This document shows positions 1 through 8,028 of a stretch of 24,297 nucleotides of DNA, in pieces. How positions within the stretch are numbered: position 1 is the first letter of the stretch; each line of letters begins with the position of its first letter. The notes below the pieces were generated by a model. The model searched no databases, was not told where the DNA came from, and saw only the letters and a list, made by a program, of their open reading frames with translations. The position numbers and the translations under genes are program-made. Source of the stretch: Lactifluus volemus (taxonomy: Eukaryota; Basidiomycota; Agaricomycetes; Russulales; Russulaceae); NCBI GenBank assembly GCA_022376515.1, contig WTXI01000457.1, positions 1 to 24,297 of the forward strand. The letters are read 5' to 3'.

Positions 1-186
1 GTCGACATCGTGATGAAGTACCACATCTGGCCGGAAAGAGTTGCAGTGGGCGAGCTGACTATGGGGCTGGCAGCTTGCGGCACCACCACTTTATGGTTCA
101 TGGTTCATCAATCAAAAACAGCCCGAGGCTATATACAGTACATCACAAAGGTCGTTATAGATTCCAACTCCCGTTTGTATAAATAA
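1..186 (+). CDS. Possible 3' end of an upstream plus-strand gene (partial)
   Basis: The plus strand is open from base 1 to a TAA at 184-186. It reads ...KYHIWPERVAVGELTMGLAACG... then a hydrophobic stretch, and could be the C-terminus of a small single-span membrane protein whose start lies outside the window. I do not recognise the family. A competing reading is a minus-strand start at 101 (MNHKVVVPQAASP...) running off the left edge, with a TATA-like tatatag upstream near 130. The two are mutually exclusive, and the sequence shown does not settle which, if either, is used. Confidence 0.3.
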   Translation, partial: VDIVMKYHIWPERVAVGELTMGLAACGTTTLWFMVHQSKTARGYIQYITKVVIDSNSRLYK

Positions 187-894
187 TTACCCTCCTAATA
201 ATCATTAGTCCTTTCTCCCCTCTCTCTTTCTTCCATTCCATTCATCTCCAGTTATGCTCCAGACACAATATAAGTCCTCCGAGTCAGTTGTTCTGGTGAG
301 GCTTGGGATTGGCTGGTGTGCGGACTCTGGGCAGTGCGCAGGTGAGTTCGGAGAGGGGAAAAGGGTGGCCAAAGAAGAAGGCAGAAGGCATGAGGGTGGA
401 CGAACACGGGAAAGACTTCGATGATGATACAACAAGAGATGAAAATGAGAGACAAGGTTGACTGATATGACTTGGGCTTTTTCGTCCAGTTTTCTATCTA
501 TTCTACAGTGAAGTCAATGACGTTGCTCATGAGTGAAGTTGAAATATGAAAGCAAAAAGGGAAAGAAGAAATAGTATAGTGCTTTTGGCGATCGATAAGT
601 ATGATAAGAGACGAATCGTCGAGGTGTGCTCTAAACGCCGTCCCGTAGAATAAATCATAAAATAAATGTCGAAAAGGAGATACAAAGGGTTAATAATCCA
701 GTATGCAAAAGTATTCCAATCGTGAGTACTGTATCACAGAGAACACAATTTCTTGCTGAGTTTAAACAATTCTAGTATTTGTAATCGCTCACACCATTTG
801 TCGGTGTCGTTCCCAATATGGTGCGTGACCTGGGAGTCTATAAGGCCAAGAGTCCTCCACAGCTGTCAATACTTAGGTAGGCACAGAACCCACC
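187..894. other. Intergenic stretch without a supported gene
   Basis: Both strands carry only short open frames without recognisable domains. The pyrimidine-rich block around 208-250 and several AT-rich blocks (540-720) look like untranslated or intergenic DNA. The right part is the 3' flank of the secreted-protein gene that ends at 895. Confidence 0.5.
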
Positions 895-1838
895 TTACAC
901 CTGATGATTGGCAGTTTGATTGCGCGAAGATTGACCATTAGCAGTGACCTCGAACTGAATAACGAAGGATAGCTTAGCGATAGAAACGGATGTAAGGGGT
1001 CGACAACTAACATAAATGTGATCATCGAGCGTGCCATGCTGGGCAACACTAACCAAGACGGGCTGATGATTGGCCCCGACATTGATCGAAGAGACCTTAT
1101 ATGTGCCTTCAGGAAGGCCACCGGTCAAATTGACGGCCACGATGCCATTCTCGTCCGCGGCCGTTGATAGCCCTTTGAAGAATGCAAACACGGTCGGGTC
1201 TAATACCGTCGTTGACGTAAACGAGTCCAACTGTTGGACGACAAAGTGGGTGTGGCCGATAATGTCGCCGTCTTTATTCACTTGCTGTGGTGCTGCGTAG
1301 TAGTTCGTGTCTGGGTTGACGAAATACCCGGTCTGAAGATGTCTGACCGCCATACTGATCTCGAACGTCGTGTTGGCTTGGATTGCGCCAAAGTTTGTGG
1401 GATGAATAAACTTTGACGAAGGCATATTTTTCACGCCCGCGAGAACACCTTGCGGCGCAGGATTGCAAGAGCCGTTCGCGGTCTGCAGACCGTTTGTAAT
1501 GGGCTTATCCGGAACAGTCAGGCAGAAGTTGATGAAGTTATTGCTGGAAGTCAGGGACGGGACCTGGCCAGGATTGGGATTAGCCTGCTGTCCGTTGCTC
1601 TCGAAACCAACGGCGATGACCGCCGGGTCAAGACCTAGAACGGGTGATGTAAGCACGATGGAGCTTGACAAGGTATGCTGCATTTACAAAGTGAGGTCTG
1701 CGGGTCGCCGTTAGTGGTGCTATCTCCACTGGCTCGAGCGATGCTCCTGAGGTCCAGTCTGGATGCGAGATCACGGTGAGGCCTGAGTGCAGAGGCGGAA
1801 ACGGGGAGTGCGATGAAGACTAAGGTGACCAGATGCAT
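895..1838 (-). CDS. Small secreted protein, fungal 'ribosomal s17-like' family (3 exons)
   Basis: Exons are 1838-1688, 1634-1012 and 954-895 (stop at 897-895), joining to 277 residues. Intron 1 (53 bp) has GTAAAT/CTAG ends and a cttac branch point; intron 2 (57 bp) has GTTAGT/TTCAG. The start at 1838 gives a signal peptide (MHLVTLVFIALPVSASA); an upstream ATG at 1865 would bury it, so it was not chosen. The mature part has conserved-looking blocks: PSLTSSNNFINFC, CNPAPQGV, NMPSSKFIHP, GHTHFVVQ, ENGIVAVNLTGGLP, GANHQPVLVSVAQHGTLDD. I recall many agaricomycete paralogues misnamed 'ribosomal protein s17'; they are extracellular proteins of unknown function, not ribosomal. Removing intron 2 puts IY directly before FEVTANGQ, restoring a strand-like end, and the paralogue at 2966-3817 has lost exactly this donor site. 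Read-through of intron 2 would stay in frame (19 extra codons), so an unspliced isoform cannot be excluded. The gene lies head to head with the scrap of HAD exon 1 near 2312. Confidence 0.8.
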
Positions 1839-2311
1839 AGCAGGGGGATAAGAGGGCTGGAGCAAAAGATGACAGCACCGTCTAGTAGCGAATGAGGAGA
1901 TGACGCTGGATCGATCAAGAGAGGAATGTTTTGCCAGTTAGCACAAAACCGACCAAGGGCATTCAAGGAGAAGCGAGTCGCGAACAATGAGCGGCCACCC
2001 CTATCCCCTGTGGGATCGCATCGTTTTAAACAGCTCGCTAGGGGCATACATAATTCAGTTCGAATTCATCGAAGTTTCACTGTGCCATACACTAGTACAG
2101 TAGCTGCCACGTTGGGACTGACAAAGCCGCATTGGGGACGAGAGTCGCAAGTTGTGAAAGTTAGATGCCTACCCTCGGACTCTCTATTTTAAGTTTCTAT
2201 TTTGTTTTGTATTCTAAGATAGACTTAACTTTGTACTGTATTGATTGAAAATAATGTAGCAAATATTTATTATTTTGGGACACGGGATTTTCAGGCTTAA
2301 GCCAGACTCGG

Positions 2312-2372
2312 ATGTAGAGTACAGCAGACGCAGTGTGCAATGATCCGACTAACTACCGTTACGGTGAACCCC
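2312..2372 (+). pseudogene. Relic of HAD-phosphatase exon 1 / intron 1 start
   Basis: This segment aligns by eye with 4707-4768, the first exon and first intron of the intact HAD gene. Shared landmarks are gatg at the start codon, agacgc at the exon end, then aatgatcc, aactaccgt and cggtga/tggtga at the same spacing. The GTACGT donor of the intact copy is lost here (gcagtgtgc), and no downstream HAD exon follows. It sits upstream of the secreted-protein gene in the same divergent arrangement as the intact HAD gene has with the secreted-protein pseudogene. I read it as the truncated right end of a duplicated unit. The alignment is short, so chance is possible, but the order of the surrounding landmarks supports it. 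Confidence 0.55.
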
Positions 2373-2375
2373 CGA

Positions 2376-2955
2376 GGGGAAGCAGAGGAAGAAATGGGAA
2401 TTTTGAAGGGCTACACGTGAACACTTACCTTGCTGCTATCCAACCTCGGGCTCATCTGAGAAATACCATTACAGCGTATCATCGAGTTTGGAAGTACTGT
2501 CCATAAAGAAAGTTCATTCGCAGATTTCCTTCCTTCCTGAGAGCACCTCGCAGATAAGTCATATATTACTTGCTGTTATGAGACATAATGATTGATGGAC
2601 TTTCAGATGGGCTTGGGCGCTGTGTGTCCATTAACGCCACTGTTTGTGCGTAGCTTCCTTATTGGCACGAGCTGGTACTACATTATATTTGTACATCGTC
2701 AAAGAGGTATCTGTACCATATGGGTGGCCGTTAATCGGCTGACGGCCTGATCGCACCCCTGTAAATCATTGTCGACATTGGTGTTGTCCGAGTCGGCGAA
2801 AACGTCAGTCATCAAACGTATTAAACGTAGGTAGCTTTGCATCCTAAACGTGAACTATACCCATTTGCATATACCATGACGGCGAGCGCGAACATTAGCA
2901 CTGGTTGTCCTCGCTAGCCTCATTTGCTCATTCCATTTCAGTAACGCTGGGAGTG
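2376..2955. other. Intergenic spacer between the two duplicated units
   Basis: No coding frame or RNA gene is supported. The sequence is mixed in composition and has no clear counterpart to the right of the second unit. It may be original flanking DNA or diverged HAD intron/exon sequence beyond recognition. Confidence 0.4.
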
Positions 2956-2965
2956 GGCCCGATGA

Positions 2966-3817
2966 CTAGCGGTTTGAAGGTTGACCATCAACTGTGACCT
3001 CGAACTGAATGACGAAGGATAATTTAGCAGAAAAAGCGGATGTACTAAGGGGTCGACACTATCATAGACGCGATCATCGGGCGTGCCATTGAGCAACTGG
3101 AATAAGCATAGACTACGATTGGCCCCAGCGTTGATTAATGATCTCATACTATGTGCCCTCAGGAAGGCCACTGGCCAATTGACGACCACGATGCCATTCT
3201 CGTCCGCTGCTTCCCTTGAAGAATGCAAACACGGTCGGATCCAACACTTCCGTTGACGTAACGTTGGACGACAAAGTGGGTGTGGCCGATAATGTCGCCG
3301 TCATCATTTATTTCAAAAGCTGCTGTGCCAGTGATGCCGCGTAGTAGTTCGCGTCTGGGTTGACGAAAAACCCAGTCTGAAGATGTTTGACTGCCATACT
3401 GATCTCGGACGTCGTGTTTGCCTGGACTGCGTCAAAGTTTGTGGGATGGATAAACTTTGACGAAGGCATATTTCTCGAGGCCGCGAGAGCACCTTGTGGC
3501 GCAGGACTGCAAGTGATTTGCGGATCGTTGGTAATGGGCTTATCCGGAACAGTCAGGGATGGGACCTGGCCAGCAGTGGAGTTACCCTGCTGTCCATTGT
3601 TTTCGAAACCGGAGGCAGGGACCGCCCGGTCAAGACCTAGAACGGATGCTATAAGCACGACGACGTCCGACAAGATATACTACACTTACAGCTGAGGGTG
3701 AGGTCTGCGGGTGCTATTTTCTCCATAGGATTGCCTAAGGTCCAGCCTAGATACAAGGCGGGGAAGTACAGAGGGGGAAACGGCGAGCGTGATGGAGACT
3801 AAAGCGAACAGATGCAT
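2966..3817 (-). pseudogene. Decayed paralogue of the secreted S17-like gene
   Basis: The start at 3817 still gives a signal-peptide-like MHLFALVSITLAVS. After that the copy is broken in several ways compared with 895-1838: an indel of about 13 bases near the end of exon 1 shifts the frame; 11 codons (the SSNNFINFC block) are deleted in frame near 3560; a TAA at 3310-3308 follows LAQQLLK; short deletions remove the codons after GHTHFVVQ and inside FFKGLSTAAD; and the donor of intron 2 is GA instead of GT at 3063-3062. The last exon still reads FEVTVDGQPS and stops at 2968-2966. Recognisable pieces include NMPSSKFIHPTNF, KHLQTGFFVNPDANYYAA and ENGIVVVN. A full-length product is not possible. 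The 121-codon piece 3673-3308 remains open but lacks its own signal peptide. Confidence 0.85.
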
Positions 3818-4189
3818 GACAGGGTGATGAAAGAGTTTGAAACGAAATATGACAATACCCGAAGATGAACCTAGAGGGAATGGGGCAATGATACTAGGTC
3901 AATCAAGAAAGTAATGTTTTGCCTCTAGCACAAGGCCGACCCAGACCCCTTTTGAGGAGAGAGGCGAACAATGGGCGACATCATGACGGAAGGAGCAGAA
4001 AGTGTTCATTGTGCTCGGGATTACATTGTTTTAAGAGAGCATACCCTTGTGGCATAATTTAGATTGCATTCATTGGAGTGGCGCTAGACTGAAGTCGAGA
4101 GAGCAACGCAAACTTTGACAGTGACTGGACTTTGGAAGAAAGAGGCGATGCAATGAGACAATCGATTTCCTCACGACCCATGATCTAGA

Positions 4190-4406
4190 CACCTGGGTCT
4201 ATGAGCTATGAGGTATCAGAGCGGTTAATAACCGTGTCCGATTCCACGTCGTTGCACAGGCCTGACAAAAAGCTCGAAAATTCTCCTCTCCTGTCCTGAT
4301 ACGCGTGAAGGGAATCGGATAAAAGCCCAGAGTCGCCTCAAGTCCAGTGTAATTTAGCAGAGATTCTTGCTTTATGGCCGCGTCTTCCACGCAAAAAAAA
4401 AAAAGG
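4190..4406 (+). mobile_element. Putative tRNA-derived SINE with A-tail
   Basis: This lies inside the part of duplication unit B that unit A lacks. The left end has a tRNA-like start: agctatgaggtatcagagc (4204-4222) resembles a D-arm/box A, a small cggtt...aaccg hairpin follows, and gtccgattcc (4236-4245) resembles the pol III box B. About 150 bases later there is a run of 12 A (4393-4404). That order fits a tRNA-derived SINE. An alternative is LTR-element debris, since ggtatcagagc resembles an initiator-Met-tRNA primer-binding site. I could not find convincing target-site duplications, so the ends are approximate. Confidence 0.35.
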
Positions 4407-4630
4407 TTGTGCGAATGTAGGAATCGGGTTCCCGAATGTGGTCCTGCATGGTCACGCTGGGCCGTGCCACACATCTGCCACGCTGGCGCTGGTAAGCCGC
4501 ATTGACGACGAAAGTTGCAAATTGTGAAGCATGAATGCGTAAAGTTGTCAGATGCCTGTAACCGCATTGCCCCGCCATCTCGTCCGTGCGAGAAAAAGCC
4601 TAAAGTTTATCGGGACTCAAAGTGCTGGCA

Positions 4631-4663
4631 GTCGATCGATGAACTGACTTACTACCGATCGAC
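4631..4663. promoter_or_regulatory. Perfect 8-bp inverted repeat upstream of the HAD gene
   Basis: GTCGATCG at 4631-4638 is mirrored by CGATCGAC at 4656-4663, 17 bp apart and about 45 bp before the ATG at 4707. Such a spaced palindrome suits a dimeric regulator, but no known site is recognised. It is not seen in the matching part of duplication unit A. Confidence 0.3.
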
Positions 4664-4706
4664 CACATTGGCGCGCTCCGTAAACCTCACCGTAATATAC
4701 GACGTG

Positions 4707-5861
4707 ATGCATACAATCACGGTAGACGCGGTACGTGTAATGATCCAGCCAACTACCGTGATGGTGACGAGTATACTGACATATCCACCACATGCGTCAC
4801 CAATGTCGCTTGCAACTCGTTGATCTGGCTCAGGTCCTTTTTGACATGGATGGGTGCGACTTGCCAGTTTCTTGATTGCTTGCGCAGAAATTCTGACATC
4901 TTTGGCACCCCCAGCACGCTCATCGATTCCACACCGGGCGTTTTAGCCGCCTGGGAGAAGTTCGGACAAGAATTCGGATTCGATCCCGTCGTCGCCGCGC
5001 GCAAGGGACACGGCCGACGACCGATGGACTCGCTCGGCGAGTTGTGCAACTTGGAGAATCCCGAGCAACTCGCTGTACGTCTCTTTCCGCTCTAAAATCG
5101 AATCTTTCGGAATGCGATCATTTTTTTATCATTCGAACTCATCAAAAATCTTTTTCGTTTTTTATTTATAAAAGGCCGTCGTCGCCCGTTTCGAGGAAGA
5201 AGTCATCAAAGGCGGGCCGACCTTACTTCCTGGTGCGAAAGCATTGCTCGCTCAGATTGACGCGGGAAGTTCACCCACCGCACGAGGGTGGACAATCGTG
5301 ACGTCCGGTGCGGCCATTTCTTTCCCCCTCCACCTTTCAAAGAAAAATATTTAAAACATTCCATTCTAGCTACGAGGGTTTATGCATCACAAGCACTCGA
5401 GCGTACCGGTATACCCTCGCCCGTCGCGGGATACGTAACGTCAGACGACGTCACGCGCGGCAAGCCGCAGCCTGAACCATACCTTGCTGGGGCCCAGCGC
5501 ATCGGGGTAGACCCGAAAAACTGTACGTCCGCCTCCGTGGGGAAACACGAGGATGAAATAAATGGGCAACGTGTCTGAGCAATGCTCGATCATAATGGCA
5601 GGTCTTGTGGTAGAAGACGCGCCGCTGGGGTTGCTCGCCGGACGCGCGGCGGGTGCACATACGCTCGCCGTGTGCACTTCGCACACGCGTGAAGAGATCG
5701 CAGCATCGGGTTCCGCACCAGATTTTATCGTGGACAACCTCACCAGGTACGGGAACACGAATACAGTTTGCCCCCTATGCCACGCTGACTGAACGTGGAT
5801 CAGGGTGTCTGCAAGATGGGTTGACGGCAAAGTTGAAGTCGAGATCGACGATTCTTTGTGA
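4707..5861 (+). CDS. HAD-superfamily sugar/glycerol phosphatase (GPP/DOG-like), 7 exons
   Basis: Exons are 4707-4730, 4834-4853, 4915-5074, 5175-5307, 5370-5522, 5602-5746 and 5804-5861, joining exactly in frame to 230 residues, close to yeast GPP1/DOG1 (about 250). Introns are 57-103 bp with GT...AG ends (donors GTACGT, GTGCGA, GTACGT, GTGCGG, GTACGT, GTACGG). All four HAD motifs are present: FDMDGT (nucleophile D12 and D14), VTS near residue 110, GKPQPEPY with K144, and VVEDAP with E168-D169. GYVTSDDV and the C-terminal DFIVDNL fit the glycerol-3-phosphatase / 2-deoxyglucose-6-phosphatase group. The likely role is cytosolic dephosphorylation of a small sugar or polyol phosphate; the substrate cannot be told from sequence. 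The start was chosen because MHTITVDA followed by a perfect donor leads straight into VLFDMDGT. The first two exons are tiny (24 and 20 nt) and motif I is split between exons 2 and 3. The upstream unit is duplicated (see the repeat entry). Confidence 0.9.
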
Positions 5862-6092
5862 CAAGTTGTTCACTAGAAACGTTTTGTTGTCGATCCTGGT
5901 CTGGGTGTCAGTAGCGAAGGAGAATCCTATGTAGAAACATCTCGTTCTCTGTTAAACATCTAAGAAGGCCTATGGTCGCTTAAAACCCAGTCCGCCTTGA
6001 GGACAATATATGTACAAGTTATTCATTTCGCGTCCTTTCCTAGCTGACAGGGCTACGACAGATTGTATCGGTCCTTCTTAACTTTCGTTTTG

Positions 6093-7031
6093 TCACGCAG
6101 CTGAAGCTGGAGACTCGAGCGGAGGCGGCTCTGCATCATCAGAATCGTCCGACTCCGGGTCATCTAAGGCTACTGGTGTATCATGCTCGCCCGCATGGTC
6201 ATCGCCAGGTCCACCCATGGATGCCATCATCTGCCATTCTGGTAAAGCGGGGTACCCGAGGGATTCAATGAGAACACCCACCTTGTCCAAATCATAGTCC
6301 GCTCCTCCAAACCCTCCGGGCATACCGGGCATTCCTCCCAACCCTCCTGGCATACCGCCAGGCATACCAGGCATACCACCAGGCATGCCACCGCCGAAAT
6401 CCATCTCATCGTCAAAGTTTACTTTGGCGCCCTCCTGCTCATCTTCGTCGACCCACTTGGAAAAGTCGGTCTTGATGTACGTATTTCTTATCTTTTCTTT
6501 TGTGAGGCGAGGCCAGTATTCACTTTCAAGATCCTTTTTGCGCAGAGTGAGGACGAGGGAACGTGACGTAAGACGCTTTCCGCATTCCTTCAGGAGGAGG
6601 GGTTGAGAGTCAGGTTATGATGCTCAATAAAACTAGTACCTCTGGTATGACCTCCTTGTAAAGGTCGATGTTGAACTCGTAAGTGGATGGCTTTGCTGTT
6701 CTGAAGGTAATGACGCGAGGCAATGAATGGGGGTGATCCTGAGAAGTGGCACTGTAGCATACCCCGCCTGTGCCTTGATGGAGAGACTTGCAGGTTGGAG
6801 ATCGTACTGGAGGGATGACTCGACGATATCTGGGAGGTTGATAGTCACGAATAGAACGTTCTGATTGCAACAATTAGAAACGCGGCGTAGAAACGACAAA
6901 TAGGATCCAGATGAGGGTGGTGTGAACGCGTGCGCCAAGATGAGTATGATGGAGAGATTAATTACCTTTTCTTTTGCTGTCTCCGAGCTTCTTTGAGCCC
7001 AAAGGATCTCGGGATGCTTTGATTGCGACAT
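6093..7031 (-). CDS. WOS2: p23/Wos2-type HSP90 co-chaperone (4 exons)
   Basis: Exons are 7031-6966, 6860-6763, 6700-6640 and 6587-6093, giving 239 residues. Introns of 105, 62 and 52 bp all have GT...AG ends. Residues 1 to about 115 form a CS domain typical of p23: HPEILWAQRSSETAKEK, NVLFVTINLPD, LQYDLQPASLSIKA, YEFNIDLYKEV, LTLRKKDLESEYWPRLTKEK and DFSKWVDEDEQE. A Met/Gly/Pro-rich tract follows (MDFGGGMPGGMPG... about residues 137-165), then DLDKVGVLIESLGYPALPEW and an acidic Asp/Glu/Ser tail. p23 binds ATP-bound HSP90 and slows its cycle in cytosol and nucleus; the acidic tail is usual for the family. The gene is divergent from the one starting at 7177, with 145 bp between the start codons. 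Confidence 0.92.
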
Positions 7032-7176
7032 GTTTTGCTCAGAGTCAAGAGTGTGTTGAACCAACGGCTGACTTGACTGCGCCAATCTTATTATCGGGAT
7101 ATGCCGAGTTAGGTTAATTATTCATTTATTTAACTCTTTACCCGTCTACGACGACGACGACAACGACGACGACAAA
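7032..7176. promoter_or_regulatory. Compact bidirectional promoter with GAC-repeat tract
   Basis: Only 145 bp separate the p23 ATG (7031, minus) from the membrane-protein ATG (7177, plus). The right end is an imperfect acg/gac trinucleotide run (about 7148-7173) touching the plus-strand start, so it probably lies in the 5' UTR. An AT-rich ttaattattcatttatttaa block sits in the middle (7114-7133). Confidence 0.5.
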
Positions 7177-7882
7177 ATGTGGTGCACTCGCTGGTTTATT
7201 CCCCTCTTGATTCTCCCTTTACCGTCGGCACCACCCTATTTCCTCATCCTCTTCCTCATTTCCATGATTATTCACGCACGACCTTGGTATGTCTCACTCA
7301 CACTCACACTCTCGTCCACTTCTCATTGCTCGTAGTTTTTACTGCATCATACTCCTCACAGCCCTTTTCCTCTCTTCCTGTTATTGGCAGCCCATTCCGC
7401 TGTCCTCTCCCGTGTCCAGTTCTTGGGCCTCAAACGTGACCTTTGTGACTGCGCTCACAGCAGCTCTCTCATCGTCAATTACCGCGCCACTGCCAGCGGT
7501 TATACGCCTTGCGGATCGGTGTTGGTGTGACGTGTCTTCATCTCGTCTATTCGAGCCGTTTGACATTGCGCGTTGGGAACGGACAAGCGTTGAGCAGCTC
7601 AAGGAGGAGGTCGAGCGCGAGGCGGCGCGAGCAGAGGAGCTGTCATCAGGATCAGCCGCTGCCGAGCTTGGTCTGCCTACGGACAATAGCACAATGTCCT
7701 CTGCAGATTCACAGCCCCCCAGTCCAACACCTCAAACGTTGAAAGCTCCAGTCGAGGAGAGTTCGACACCCCATGGACCACCAGTTGTATCGAGTGTGGG
7801 TTTACCACTGTTTCGGAGAAAGTATGATCTTCGACCGTATGGTTTCTCCATGATTTTCGACTTTGGGTGGTCACGAGAGTAG
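7177..7882 (+). CDS. Predicted small membrane protein, family not recognised (2 exons)
   Basis: Exons 7177-7286 and 7336-7882 join in frame to 218 residues; the 49-bp intron has GTATGT/GTAG ends. The start has a good context (gacaaaATG). Residues about 5-35 are strongly hydrophobic (RWFIPLLILPL...YFLILFLISMII), a second segment follows the splice (FYCIILLTALFLSSCYW), and a third moderately hydrophobic stretch lies before RLADRCWCD. The remainder is soluble: SRLFEPFDIARWERTSVEQL, then a charged helix (KEEVEREAARAEEL), a Ser/Pro-rich linker, and an end reading KYDLRPYGFSMIFDFGW. Two or three membrane spans with a cytosolic tail is an inference. Another frame is open from about 7388 to 7533, so a different splice form in that part cannot be excluded. 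It shares a promoter with p23 and ends 146 bp before MDV1. Confidence 0.6.
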
Positions 7883-8028
7883 TATGGGTGTTCTACTATA
7901 GTGTACGATAAATTGAAGAGATGATTTGCCTGTTCGGCAAAGTTTGGCTCTGCGGCCCGCGCACTTGACCAGCACAAATCGAGTTTGTCGACCGACTCTC
8001 ATTTCTCAACCACAACGATTCCTCACTC

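Larger units (their letters stand above)
895..4775. repeat. Tandem segmental duplication: unit A about 895-2372, unit B about 2966-4768
   Basis: Unit A and unit B match over the secreted-protein coding region, its 5' flank (for example aatgttttgcc near 1926 and 3913; gaacaatg near 1982 and 3967), a more distal block (aagccgcatt near 2126 and 4494, followed by ttgtgaa and agatgcct) and HAD exon 1/intron 1. Order and orientation are conserved throughout. Unit B is longer because of an extra segment of roughly 4075-4460 that has no counterpart in A. Divergence is substantial, with many small indels, so the event is not recent. Identity was judged by eye only. Confidence 0.7.

Noticed and set aside
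4199..4567. 122-codon minus-strand frame
   Set aside because: Runs through the A/T run and the tRNA-like head of the putative SINE; composition is not protein-like.
4792..4853. Alternative HAD start at 4792 without intron 1
   Set aside because: Gives an odd basic N-terminus, while the 4707 start with its GTACGT donor yields the expected MHTITVDA-VLFDMDGT.
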